DNA of 34,997 bases, taken from IMG/VR virus record IMGVR_UViG_3300000553_000148, positions 12 to 35,008 of that record; one strand, 5' to 3'. A program made the translations under genes and the position numbers. The notes below the pieces were generated by a model. The model had not been told where the DNA came from. It ran no database searches and saw only the letters and a program-made list of their open reading frames with translations. Positions 1 to 7,512 of the stretch are shown piece by piece. This DNA comes from a virus. Numbering within the stretch: position 1 is the stretch's first letter; each line of letters opens with the position of its first letter.

Positions 1-35
1 TCCAGCGCCCTCCCAGGGCAAACTGAAAGCTGAGC

Positions 36-111
36 GCCAACTTAGCTCAGTTGGTAGAGCAGCTGATTCGTAATCAGCAGGTCGCAGGTTCGAATCCTGT
101 AGTTGGCTCCA
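36..111 (+). tRNA. tRNA-Thr (anticodon CGU)
   Basis: A 76-nt cloverleaf can be folded by eye. The acceptor stem pairs GCCAACT with AGTTGGC, the D arm carries AGCTCAGTTGGTAGAGC, and the anticodon stem GCTGA/TCAGC encloses the loop TTCGTAA. The anticodon is therefore CGT, reading ACG (Thr). The T arm holds GGTTCGAATCC, and the 3' end has a T discriminator with an encoded CCA. A terminator follows at once. The gene is intact and points toward the phage genes, which is the arrangement left when a temperate phage integrates into a tRNA 3' end and restores it. This makes it the likely attachment locus. Confidence 0.96.
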
Positions 112-114
112 GAC

Positions 115-155
115 AAAAGCCCCTAGGTTCAACGCTTAGGGGCTTTCGTTTGTCT
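115..155 (+). terminator. Intrinsic terminator after tRNA-Thr
   Basis: GCCCCTA (119-125) pairs with TAGGGGC (137-143). The stem is lengthened by AAA/TTT and followed by a TTTCGTTT tract. It begins a few bases after the tRNA CCA, so it should end the tRNA transcript. It may be host DNA or may have been carried by the phage att region; the sequence alone does not say. Confidence 0.8.
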
Positions 156-224
156 GAATGTCGTGTTGAAAGCTGTGTCGTTCTGTTGAGATAAGTCCTT
201 TGTTTTGGTGCCTTGTTTTGAATC

Positions 225-332
225 CGGTTCGCAGACGGTTCGCACGTTGCCCCCACAGATCCGCGCCTCGACCAGCTCGGCCTGGTGGTCCTGGGACTAT
301 TTTCACGGTTCGCACAGTTCGCACGGTTATCG
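225..332 (+). repeat. CGGTTCGCA direct repeats (candidate integrase arm sites)
   Basis: CGGTTCGCA occurs at 225-233, 236-244 and 306-314. A one-mismatch copy CAGTTCGCA lies at 315-323, and a decayed copy starting CGGTT at 324. The copies are in the same direction with 9 to 11 bp steps inside each of two clusters. The stretch lies between the tRNA terminator and the first gene and has no convincing ORF. Short direct repeats flanking a tRNA att core are typical of integrase or excisionase arm sites. That role is inferred from position only; no integrase gene is in the window. Confidence 0.5.
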
Positions 333-363
333 CCGGATACCCTGGTTCCACGAGGGGGATGTT

Positions 364-936
364 ATGCGAAATTACGCCTTAGTCCTTGCGCTACTGCTCG
401 GAATGCCATGTCTATCGGCAGCAGAGTGGCGCTGTATCAGCATCGGCAAAGACGACGTTTATTTTTTCGACCAGGACAGCATCATCAAGTCCGCGAACGG
501 GAACCTACTGGTTTGGGTGAAGCTCATCCCCTCAAAAGACATAATCGCCAGAATAAATAAGGACCTGAGCGATCCGCAGGAGAAGTTGGAACGACGACTT
601 GCTGCAAAGAATAATGAGACCTACATCCCCTTGGAACTGCAACTAAAGACGGTGAAAAGGGAGATGCAGGACATGGACGCACCCACGATTGGGAAATTCT
701 GGCGCACGCTTGTATCGATGGAAATCGTGGCGAATGACTACGGTCATGGAATCACGATGTTTCAGTGGGAAATCAACACCTCATCCAGGTCCTATCGCAC
801 TCTCAGCTACGACCAAAACGACAAGAACGGTGTCAAGAAGGTCATGCCCGGTTTTCCTAATGCCTGGGCGTCAGCGGTTCCCGACTCGCCCATAGCCGAC
901 ACGATTGAGGAACTCGGGATCCTGGGGTTCCGCTAA
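364..936 (+). CDS. Secreted surface-adhesin-E-like protein (candidate moron)
   Basis: A 190-aa protein starting at the ATG preceded by GAGGGGGATGTT. It begins with MRNYALVLALLLG and a cleavage-like LSAAE site, so a Sec signal peptide of about 20 residues is clear. After it come W, then a VYFFDQDSI segment and LLVWVKL, a pattern that recalls the adhesin-E family of small secreted proteobacterial proteins. The match is by pattern, not by search. It is the only protein gene on the plus strand and is visibly lower in GC than the phage genes. Its stop overlaps the stop of the convergent minus-strand gene at 933, leaving no room for a phage end between them. It is either a moron inside the phage or a host gene at the junction. 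Confidence 0.75.
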   Translation: MRNYALVLALLLGMPCLSAAEWRCISIGKDDVYFFDQDSIIKSANGNLLVWVKLIPSKDIIARINKDLSDPQEKLERRLAAKNNETYIPLELQLKTVKREMQDMDAPTIGKFWRTLVSMEIVANDYGHGITMFQWEINTSSRSYRTLSYDQNDKNGVKKVMPGFPNAWASAVPDSPIADTIEELGILGFR

Positions 937-1196
937 GCTCGCCCGATCTGCCGGTTGCGCCATGTCCTCAGGTTCCGAGCATGGTCCAGGTTGGCCCACC
1001 AGAGCCTCTTGGCGGCCTCGCGGTTCATCCAGCGCTGTCGAACCCTCTGGCGGTCCTCCAGGCGGAATTTGGCCTGTTCTAGGGCCTGGTCGGGGCTAAG
1101 CGGCGGGACCTTGCCGGTTGGGGGTGTGCGTGGCCCCTCATCACCGAACACGATGACGATCACCAGGATCAGGACGGGGATTGCGAATTCGATCAC
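933..1196 (-). CDS. Small membrane protein, single N-terminal TM helix
   Basis: An 87-aa product starting at GTG, with GGAGG five bases upstream. The start overlaps the TGA of the preceding gene (GTGA), so translation is probably coupled. Residues 2-17 (IEFAIPVLILVIVIVF) form one hydrophobic helix. The rest is a charged Arg/Gln-rich tail with an RLEDRQRVRQRWMNREAAKR segment likely to be helical. The layout resembles small inner-membrane proteins, and an inner-spanin-like shape is possible, but the lysis cassette is 30 kb away. It is the last gene of the leftward operon and its stop meets the stop of the convergent adhesin-like gene. No function is recognised. Confidence 0.65.
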   Translation of the reverse strand: MIEFAIPVLILVIVIVFGDEGPRTPPTGKVPPLSPDQALEQAKFRLEDRQRVRQRWMNREAAKRLWWANLDHARNLRTWRNRQIGRA

Positions 1197-1441
1197 TGGC
1201 GCCTCCGCCGGCGAGGGGGTTTGGGAGGGGCGGGGATGACGCCGGAGCGCCCCAGGACCTCGGCCCACTCCAGGAGCTCCAGGAGGTAGATCGCCCTGGC
1301 CTTGGTCGTGGCCACGGCGAACGGATCCGCGACCTGGCCGTCGACCAGGGACAACAGATAGCCGCCATCCGTTTCACAGATAGTCCAGGAGGGCCCTGTC
1401 AGAAAAACGGGGGTGTTTTTCTGACAGGGTGGCCTAGTCAT
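1193..1441 (-). CDS. Hypothetical 82-aa protein containing a perfect palindrome
   Basis: The start ATG overlaps the TAA of the upstream 40-aa gene (TAATG) and is preceded by GGAGG at good spacing. The product begins MTRPPCQKNTPVFLTG and ends in an Arg-rich tail (PPKPPRRRRRQ). The centre (TICETDGGYLLSLVDGQVADPF) reads like a compact beta fold, followed by a helix ending LLEWAEVLG. Codons 6 to 16 are made of a perfect 15-bp inverted repeat, so the message can fold just downstream of its own start. No family is recognised. The tight overlap on both sides and the ribosome site support a real gene. Confidence 0.65.
   Translation of the reverse strand: MTRPPCQKNTPVFLTGPSWTICETDGGYLLSLVDGQVADPFAVATTKARAIYLLELLEWAEVLGRSGVIPAPPKPPRRRRRQ
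1394..1429. repeat. Perfect 15-bp inverted repeat with 6-nt loop
   Basis: CCCTGTCAGAAAAAC (1394-1408) and GTTTTTCTGACAGGG (1415-1429) are exact reverse complements around GGGGGT. The element lies inside the first part of the 82-aa coding sequence. It is not a classical terminator because the T run is inside the stem. It could be a dispersed palindromic element, a protein-binding operator, or an RNA hairpin limiting translation. Confidence 0.85.
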
Positions 1442-1563
1442 TACCGACCTCCATTGCGGTCGAACCAGATGGAGCATGGCCCCAGGTAAATCCCAGTGGT
1501 CCATCGCCAGAACACGACGCCGACGAGCCAGTTGTCCCACCGGAGTTGAAATCCGATCTTCAT
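1441..1563 (-). CDS. Tryptophan-rich 40-aa protein
   Basis: A small gene with GAGG upstream of ATG and a TAA that overlaps the next ATG. The product begins MKIGFQLRWDNWLVG and continues VVFWRWTTGIYLGPC. It has five Trp in 40 residues and no long uninterrupted hydrophobic helix. Small Trp/aromatic proteins beginning with this type of strand pattern are common in phages and uncharacterised. Overlap with both neighbours suggests translation as part of one message. Function unknown. Confidence 0.6.
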   Translation of the reverse strand: MKIGFQLRWDNWLVGVVFWRWTTGIYLGPCSIWFDRNGGR

Positions 1564-1574
1564 GTCGGGCCTCG

Positions 1575-1967
1575 TTAGCGCTTGGCGCTGGGAATTTCCT
1601 GGACGGTCTCGACCAGGTGGACGTAGGGCAGGTAGTGGAAAAGGTTCTCGGGCTCATCGCCAATGACCCAGAGCTGCAGGCCCTTGGCGATCGCATAGCC
1701 GAATTCGACGTGCCGGCTGCCACGGGGGGGCTGGGCGGTCGGAGGCTCAGCCAGCAGGACGATCGCGTCGGCCCGGTCGATGTCGGCCAGGTCGAGCGTG
1801 GCGTGCACGGCCAGATCACAGGGGTCGAGATCAACGAGCTGGACGTTGGGTGGGTGGGTCTCGGACAACCAGGTGCTGGTGATCTCGTGGCCCGCGTCAA
1901 CGAGCTGCGTGGCGAGCTCGCGGGCCTTCACGATTCGGCTATAGGATGCGGCGACGTAGATCCTCAT
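1575..1967 (-). CDS. Nucleoside 2-deoxyribosyltransferase-like protein
   Basis: A 130-aa protein with the N-terminus MRIYVAASYSR, a Rossmann-like first strand, then ADAIVLLAEPP near residues 66-76 and HVEFGYAIAKG at 86-96. The Glu of EFGYA (E88) sits where the family keeps its catalytic nucleophile. Family members exchange bases on deoxyribonucleosides or cleave (d)NMP glycosidic bonds, so a nucleotide-salvage or base-modification role is likely. AGGAGG lies upstream of the ATG, and the ATG overlaps the stop of the metallophosphoesterase (ATGA). The length is close to small phage and bacterial homologues. Substrate cannot be read from sequence. Confidence 0.75.
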   Translation of the reverse strand: MRIYVAASYSRIVKARELATQLVDAGHEITSTWLSETHPPNVQLVDLDPCDLAVHATLDLADIDRADAIVLLAEPPTAQPPRGSRHVEFGYAIAKGLQLWVIGDEPENLFHYLPYVHLVETVQEIPSAKR

Positions 1968-3280
1968 TCGGCCTCCTGTTTGCGCACGTAGCGCTGGCCG
2001 CCAACGATCGCGGCGTTATCACTGAACACGACGGGCTCGGCGATCGCGGCCCTGGTGGTGGTGTCGACGTGGACAATCACGAACCCGTTTTGGTTGCGGT
2101 TCTTGTCGGTGTAGCTGTTGTCGACCCGGGCCATACAGCCATTGGTTACGCCCCACACGCTGCCGAGAACCTCGTTGCAGTGGGTTTTGAGGGCGGGCTT
2201 GTGGGTGTGGCCGGCGATCCAGTTGGTGCCGAAAGAAAACGTGTGGTCGGGGTAGTGGTCGATCGTGACGCAGCCGAAATAGGTGCGCCGGTTCTTACCC
2301 ATCTCAGCTCGAACGTCGCTGGCCTTGAACGCGGCCAGGTCGTGCTGGCAGACCAAGTTGATCTCCCACTGGCGGAGGCCAAGCAGGTCCGCGAACGTGA
2401 GGCCCATGAAATCAGCCAGGACGGCCCGCATCTCGGGCGTGCGCTCGCTCATGTGGCGGAGCATGTGGTGCTCGTGGTTGCCGGCCAGGAGGTCAATCTG
2501 CGCGTTGGGGCAGGCAGCTCGCAGGGGCCCGAACAGGTTGTCGCGAACCCAGGCCAGGCGCCCGGCTGCGTCCCACTGGCGAGGGTCCTTGTCGAACCGG
2601 CTGAACTCGTAGCTGTCGAACACGTCACCGGCCAGGCAAACGATGGAGGGCTGCACGCGCCGGCAGGTGTCCAAGAACACTTCCAGAGCAAACGGGTCGG
2701 TCTCAACGTCGTGGAAGTCCGAGGCGACGATCATGGTCTGCCAGCGGCCCTCGCGGTCCTTCTCGTAGCGACCGTTCCAGGGCAGAACCTCCACCTCCAT
2801 GAACCCGCGACGGGCATCCAGACTGGCGTGCTTGGCGATCTGCAGCTCAACCATGTGCTGGCCGCGGCTCAACTCCAGCCGGGCCTGGCGCCTGAACTCG
2901 TGGAACGTGCCGAACCTCTGGTTCCAGGTGGACTCAGAGAAATGACCCTCAATCTTGTAGAACGACCGGCTGATGTATTTCTCAGGGTGTTCCTGCTGGA
3001 CACGGCGGAGGTCCTCGATCAGGTCCTCCGTGGTTGCCGTCGGATCATACTTGAGGGCCTGCTCGCTGAGTAGCGGGGTCTCGGCCTCCGGGTGCGTGCT
3101 CAGGTGGGTCTGGATTCTGTGGTAGCGGAGCTCGCGCCCGTGTTGTTCCCACTCGGCGTCCCAATCGGTAGGGAATGGAATGCCCTGTCGCAGGCACATT
3201 CGGCGCCTGTTCGACTTCCAGCCTTTCCATGCGCTACCAACAGGTTTCGGATAGGTGTGTGGCTGGTTTGGCTCAGTCAT
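1964..3280 (-). CDS. Calcineurin-like metallophosphoesterase with HNH-repeat-like N-terminal domain
   Basis: A 438-aa protein from an ATG preceded by GAGGG; the open frame runs further upstream but without a better start. Residues 182-362 carry all metallophosphatase metal motifs: DFH (188-190), GDVFD (218-222), GNHEHH (267-272) and GHTH (357-360). Residues 84-135, with EDLIEDLRRV and WNQRFGTFHEFRR, look like the homing-endonuclease-associated repeat found in phage DNA-binding proteins. The basic N-terminus (KGWKSNRRR) fits nucleic-acid binding. It probably hydrolyses phosphodiesters, perhaps in DNA. It sits after the tail genes in the late operon, an unusual place for a DNA enzyme. Confidence 0.85.
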   Translation of the reverse strand: MTEPNQPHTYPKPVGSAWKGWKSNRRRMCLRQGIPFPTDWDAEWEQHGRELRYHRIQTHLSTHPEAETPLLSEQALKYDPTATTEDLIEDLRRVQQEHPEKYISRSFYKIEGHFSESTWNQRFGTFHEFRRQARLELSRGQHMVELQIAKHASLDARRGFMEVEVLPWNGRYEKDREGRWQTMIVASDFHDVETDPFALEVFLDTCRRVQPSIVCLAGDVFDSYEFSRFDKDPRQWDAAGRLAWVRDNLFGPLRAACPNAQIDLLAGNHEHHMLRHMSERTPEMRAVLADFMGLTFADLLGLRQWEINLVCQHDLAAFKASDVRAEMGKNRRTYFGCVTIDHYPDHTFSFGTNWIAGHTHKPALKTHCNEVLGSVWGVTNGCMARVDNSYTDKNRNQNGFVIVHVDTTTRAAIAEPVVFSDNAAIVGGQRYVRKQEAE

Positions 3281-3342
3281 GTTCCCTCTTGCCAGAGAGA
3301 GTGGTGACTGACGACTGCGGCGGGCACCGGGTCCAGCCGCAC

Positions 3343-3660
3343 CTACCGTGTGCGCGGGTAGAGCTGTCCGAATGCCGGCCGCCCTCCGCCCGTCTTGTAG
3401 ACCGAGGGGAACGTCAGGATCGCGAGCCGGCCCATTGGTGGGGTCGGGACTCGGTTGTAGATCCGCATCTTGCGCGTGTCTCCGCCGGGTTTCAGGAACA
3501 GCGGGATCTGCAGGGACTCGGAAGTTTTGTGCACCTGGTGCCCCGCCGGCAAGGGCCTCATGGAGACCCTTACCGGCTGATAGATTCGGAAGCACGATGA
3601 GAGCCCCGAATTGCGATAGAGGAACGTCGGATCGATAAACGCCTTCGCTGGAGCGGCCAC
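3343..3660 (-). CDS. Hypothetical 105-aa protein of the tail operon
   Basis: GTG start with an excellent AAGGAGG seven bases upstream, nine bases after the stop of the 729-aa appendage gene. The product is basic and rich in Pro, Gly and aromatic residues (for example QPVRVSMRPLPAG and KMRIYNRVPTPPMG), with no membrane helix and no signal peptide. No family is recognised. Position after the last tail appendage gene suggests a small virion component or an assembly factor. A 62-bp gap follows it before the metallophosphoesterase gene. Confidence 0.65.
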   Translation of the reverse strand: MAAPAKAFIDPTFLYRNSGLSSCFRIYQPVRVSMRPLPAGHQVHKTSESLQIPLFLKPGGDTRKMRIYNRVPTPPMGRLAILTFPSVYKTGGGRPAFGQLYPRTR

Positions 3661-3669
3661 GGGGCCTCC

Positions 3670-5859
3670 TTAACTGGGTTTGCTGGTGCCGAACAGCAGC
3701 GCACCGCCATTGATGATCGTGAACCACAGGCCCTGGTAGACGTTGTCGCCGGACCAGTGGTTGGACATGACAGTTCCATAGCGGGCCCGGGTTACACCGG
3801 TCAGGGTGCTGCCAGCGATGCCTGTGTATTGAACGATCTCGTTCTCGATAATCACGTAGCCGGCGGATGCCAGGCCAGCAGTGCTGGCCAGCGTCAGCGT
3901 CGTGTAGGCGGTGGTGGCGTCCATGACCTGGCCGAGCGTGGTGGTGCTGATGGTATCGGCGACCAGGGCGAGCGACTCATTGGTGGCCGTGCCGCGGAAC
4001 TTATACCAGTCGGTGACATCCAGCATTGGCACGACAGCAGCTAGACCCATGCTGAGTGTGGGCTGGACTTCTGTCAGCGCCTGCTCAGACACGCCCTGCA
4101 TGGTCATGCGGTGGATCTGGAAGTCGTCAGCAGCCATTTCCTGTGTGCCAGCAAAAATGCCTGAGCCAACAAGATTAAATCCGTAAAAGTAAGGGCTGCT
4201 AGACGAGATGTTGAGCGTGTCGCAGAACTGGTCGCGGAAACGGAAACCGGATGCCAGCGATGGCGAATAGCTTGAGTTGTAGTCATACGGCACCGCAGGC
4301 GCGGTAGACATCTTAGTGGTCAGGCCCATGAATTTTGAACATGACGCGACAGAAGTGTTGGACGATGCCAGGCCGTCGTATCCGACCAGCAACTCGTTGA
4401 CACCGCACCAGCGAAGATCGAAGGTGGTCGGCATCACACTCAGTGCGGTGCTATGCGTGCCCCACGCAGCGTGCAAGGGACCAAAATAGTTCGCGTTCGT
4501 CTTGGTGGCGATGGCAAAACCGCGAGCATTTACCTGCAGGTAGTAGATGAACCCGTTCACTAGATCGGTAGTGATCGACAGAGTTCCCACAGTGGGTTGA
4601 TAGACGCCGCCCATCTGGTCGGCTGCAGGAATGGCTGCAGGCGTATAGAGACCAGACATGGTTGTGTTCACGTTCCCGTTGTTAAAGATCCAGGAGGGGC
4701 TGATTGTGAAAGGCGCCATAGTGTGCCGCACGCCAACGATCCAGTCAGAAGTATCGTCAGCATTCTGCGGGCTGGGCTTCTGGTAATACCAGTCGTAGTC
4801 GGTGACGCGGGAATCGACGCTGGATTTCAGAGCCACGTAGAGCGCCCTGAGGTTGTCCTTGGCCGTGGATGCTCCCGTTCCAGTGGCCCCGACCACAGCG
4901 GTCATCGGGATCGAATAGCAGGTCTGACCCGCGCTGGTAGCGCAGTTGTTCCAAAGCGTGTAAGTGCCGTTGCCACCTGTGCCGGTTCCGAGCGCGCTGA
5001 TGTAGGTGTTGGGTGGAATTCCGACGCCGTAGATGATGCTACCGACCTGTAGGACGCCAGCCGTAGCTGTGACGGTGAGCGTGGTGCCGCTGATGCTTGC
5101 GGTGATTGCGAATGGGGATCCGCTTCCAACAAACAGGCCAGCAGCCACAGCGCCTGCCGTTTTCTCTGAGATGCTCCAGGTCGTCGGCATGTCCTGAAGA
5201 TACTGGTGGCCAGCTTGCAGGGAGATGGTCGTCGGACTGAATGATAGGGCGGCCACGTCGCGGCTGTTGGCATTGCCGATCGTCTCGGTGGCGGGCGGGA
5301 TCACATACAACCAGTCTTTGACGCTGACAAATTCGCCAGTCGCCAACCACGGGCGCCATTCGCCGAGGTAGATGGTGGTTCCATTGTGCCCAGCCGACAC
5401 GTTGAGCCTCCACCAGACATGCGCACCAGGAGTGCCACCCACCGTGTAGGTTCGACGCTCTCCACGCAAAAGCGGGACCTCGTTGGTAACCGTATGCGCT
5501 ACGGTCCAGGGGCCACCTGAGGCATCGGCCCACTCTACAGTCCAGGATTTGGGGCAGTAGCTGTACTGGCCGGTTTGCTCAGCCACCACGTCATACTTTG
5601 CGATTGTGCCCGCAGCCTGAAGCTGGATAACGATAGTGCACGGGATAGACCCGGCACCGGTGTTGACGACGCTTTCAGCGTGGTCCAGTGCTGGTGCCGG
5701 CGTGGTCCAGCCAGAGCTGGTGATGCTCTGGTAAGACACGCCTTTGGCCACGATCTGCCAACTGCGGCTCGTGAGTGCGGTGCCGATCTGATCGCGGACC
5801 TGCGTGGGCGTTGCGCCGAGAGAGATGAGGGTTGATTCAGCGCCGAGGAAGGTGGACAT
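3670..5859 (-). CDS. Large tail appendage or receptor-binding-region protein (729 aa)
   Basis: Starts at ATG after AGGAG. The protein is rich in Ser, Thr, Gly and Tyr with little Lys, typical of beta-rich virion proteins. Near the C-terminus it has VIIENEIVQYTGIAG followed by LTGVTRARYGT and HWSGD. This ENEIVQYTG...R..GT..H..G layout recurs in phage structural proteins. The last residues (LWFTIINGGALLFG) are hydrophobic. Its placement at the far end of the tail module, after the collagen-shaft protein, fits a distal tail structure. No enzymatic motif is visible. Function is inferred from position and composition. Confidence 0.65.
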   Translation of the reverse strand: MSTFLGAESTLISLGATPTQVRDQIGTALTSRSWQIVAKGVSYQSITSSGWTTPAPALDHAESVVNTGAGSIPCTIVIQLQAAGTIAKYDVVAEQTGQYSYCPKSWTVEWADASGGPWTVAHTVTNEVPLLRGERRTYTVGGTPGAHVWWRLNVSAGHNGTTIYLGEWRPWLATGEFVSVKDWLYVIPPATETIGNANSRDVAALSFSPTTISLQAGHQYLQDMPTTWSISEKTAGAVAAGLFVGSGSPFAITASISGTTLTVTATAGVLQVGSIIYGVGIPPNTYISALGTGTGGNGTYTLWNNCATSAGQTCYSIPMTAVVGATGTGASTAKDNLRALYVALKSSVDSRVTDYDWYYQKPSPQNADDTSDWIVGVRHTMAPFTISPSWIFNNGNVNTTMSGLYTPAAIPAADQMGGVYQPTVGTLSITTDLVNGFIYYLQVNARGFAIATKTNANYFGPLHAAWGTHSTALSVMPTTFDLRWCGVNELLVGYDGLASSNTSVASCSKFMGLTTKMSTAPAVPYDYNSSYSPSLASGFRFRDQFCDTLNISSSSPYFYGFNLVGSGIFAGTQEMAADDFQIHRMTMQGVSEQALTEVQPTLSMGLAAVVPMLDVTDWYKFRGTATNESLALVADTISTTTLGQVMDATTAYTTLTLASTAGLASAGYVIIENEIVQYTGIAGSTLTGVTRARYGTVMSNHWSGDNVYQGLWFTIINGGALLFGTSKPS

Positions 5860-5868
5860 GGGTGGCTC

Positions 5869-7338
5869 CTATGCTGTGATGACGGTTCGATTGCCACCGT
5901 TGGTGGCGGTTTCGGTTGGGTAGTAGCGGAACCAGTCCACGAAATACGTGGCGATAGGGTCCTGGATCCCACCCACCTGGTTCGAGAAAAATGCCAGACC
6001 GACGTAGGACATGGTTCCGGCGAATGAGGTGACAGTGCATCCAGACGACCAGGCGATGCCGTCAGCGCTGGTGTGGAATGAGTAAGAGTTGTCTGCGTGG
6101 CGAACGATTTTCAGATACAGGCTGTCGGTTCCAGCGGGCGACCATGTGCCAAGGTTCAATCCGAACCCGGTCCCGGTTGTCATCACGGGTGCGGCCTTAT
6201 GGTCCCCAGAGATGATTGACATCAGGAATCCCTGATTACCCATTGAAAAGATCGTGCTGTCACTCAGCGCCAGTCCGATGCCCGCAAACCCGCTGAACGC
6301 ATTTGAAAATGGGCTGGCCGTATGAATGCGGACCTTGGCCATGATTGTGAACACGCCGGCAGGAACCGACTGCAGGATCGCGGCAACGCTAAGCCCTCGG
6401 CTAATCTGCTGCGCATATAGGTGGCCAGGAATTGTCCCGTTGACACTGATCGACGACAGGTTGATAGCATTGAACGTCCATTTTCCAGCCAAGCTGCTGC
6501 CGCTGAATTCGTCGTCGTAGGCAGAGGGCGAGCTGGGCGGCATGTCTGGATCAAATACCGTCCAGGTGGTCGTTCCCATTCCGGTTCCGTTGGCACCTGC
6601 CGGGCCGGTTGCGCCAGTCGATCCAGCGGTGCCCTGAGGACCGGTTGCCCCTGTGGGGCCCTGGATGCCCTGAGCACCGGTGGTTCCTGTGGCACCAGTT
6701 GCTCCCGTTGCACCCGTCGGGCCAGTGGGGCCCTGAATGCCCTGGAGGCCCTGCGCACCAGTGGGACCTGCCGGCCCCTGGAGCCCCTGGAGGCCAGTAG
6801 GGCCCATGGGACCGGTGGGGATGGTGTGCTCCTGGGGCAGGACGGTGAAATCGATCGTGAGCGGGCCCGTGTAGCTGGTGTCCATCGAGGTCACGGCGAT
6901 GTATGCCGTTTTGCCCACCGGGTTGTCGCAGTTGTTGAACAGCGGGGCCGGCGACCAGTTGAGCGCCAGGTGGTCGGGTGCATAGGGGGCGATTTCGCCG
7001 ATCACGCCAGAGCCTGGCAGGGGGTCGACGGTCATGGTCCGACTCACGTCGGCAGCTCGGGCCGCTGCGCTCACGTAGACGCGGATCCAGCAGGTGTGAT
7101 CGGCTGCCACCGAGATGAGGTCACAGGACTCCGCGAACGTGAGGTCGAGGGTTGCCGTCTGGTTGCTGGTGAGCGAGCTGGTGATGCCGCGCACCGTAAT
7201 GCGGCCCTTTTGGCCGACAGCGGTGTCGAGTGCGGTCATCGCGTCGCGGATCGCCTGGCCCCATTGCGTGCCAGACGCTTTGCCTGCGCCGTCAGGGATA
7301 AGGGGCAGTCCCAGGTTGGGAGTGGTCGGGAATGTCAT
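5869..7338 (-). CDS. Tail fibre with N-terminal attachment domain, collagen-like shaft and C-terminal beta domain
   Basis: A 489-aa protein starting at ATG after AAGGGA. Residues 1-170 contain [23 protein letters not shown] and a beta domain with [15 protein letters not shown]; this whole part is paralogous to the 197-aa protein at 8493-9086. Residues 176-253 are about 26 uninterrupted Gly-X-Y triplets rich in GPT, GAT and GLQ, a trimeric collagen-like shaft. Residues 260-480 look like a concanavalin-type beta sandwich ([12 protein letters not shown] near its start, [20 protein letters not shown] later), suitable for glycan binding. It is probably a trimeric host-recognition fibre. Confidence 0.82.
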   Translation of the reverse strand: MTFPTTPNLGLPLIPDGAGKASGTQWGQAIRDAMTALDTAVGQKGRITVRGITSSLTSNQTATLDLTFAESCDLISVAADHTCWIRVYVSAAARAADVSRTMTVDPLPGSGVIGEIAPYAPDHLALNWSPAPLFNNCDNPVGKTAYIAVTSMDTSYTGPLTIDFTVLPQEHTIPTGPMGPTGLQGLQGPAGPTGAQGLQGIQGPTGPTGATGATGATGTTGAQGIQGPTGATGPQGTAGSTGATGPAGANGTGMGTTTWTVFDPDMPPSSPSAYDDEFSGSSLAGKWTFNAINLSSISVNGTIPGHLYAQQISRGLSVAAILQSVPAGVFTIMAKVRIHTASPFSNAFSGFAGIGLALSDSTIFSMGNQGFLMSIISGDHKAAPVMTTGTGFGLNLGTWSPAGTDSLYLKIVRHADNSYSFHTSADGIAWSSGCTVTSFAGTMSYVGLAFFSNQVGGIQDPIATYFVDWFRYYPTETATNGGNRTVITA

Positions 7339-7341
7339 GGT

Positions 7342-7509
7342 TTATCCCTTCAGGGGCCACTGCTGGCCAGTGGACGGGAGGGCAGGCTGATCCTGCTGCA
7401 GAGCCGTGGCTGTGGTGGCTCCGGTGTTCACGCCGAACATGACGAACGGGCCATGGATCAACAGCGCGTCTGGAATGCAGTTGGGCTGCGGGAAGATGGT
7501 CTGCGTCAT
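7342..7509 (-). CDS. Small 55-aa tail-operon protein
   Basis: A complete small frame between the fibre gene and the 325-aa gene, with three-base gaps on both sides. The product begins MTQTIFPQPNCIPDALLI and ends TGQQWPLKG. The upstream GTGGGAATAAGCC offers a modest ribosome site. There is no membrane helix. The tight fit between neighbours and sensible composition support translation. Function is unknown; it may be a small fibre-associated or chaperone protein. Confidence 0.6.
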   Translation of the reverse strand: MTQTIFPQPNCIPDALLIHGPFVMFGVNTGATTATALQQDQPALPSTGQQWPLKG

Positions 7510-7512
7510 GGC

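Noticed and set aside
74-351. Minus-strand frames across the tRNA, one ending in TTGFEPATC
   Set aside because: They are antisense reads of the tRNA and of the CGGTTCGCA repeats (giving TVRTVRTV). This peptide type is a known annotation artefact opposite tRNA genes.
3281-3727. Upstream extension of the metallophosphoesterase frame
   Set aside because: The open frame continues to 3727, but it would run antisense-phase through the 105-aa gene, which has a far better ribosome site. The ATG at 3280 is preceded by GAGGG.
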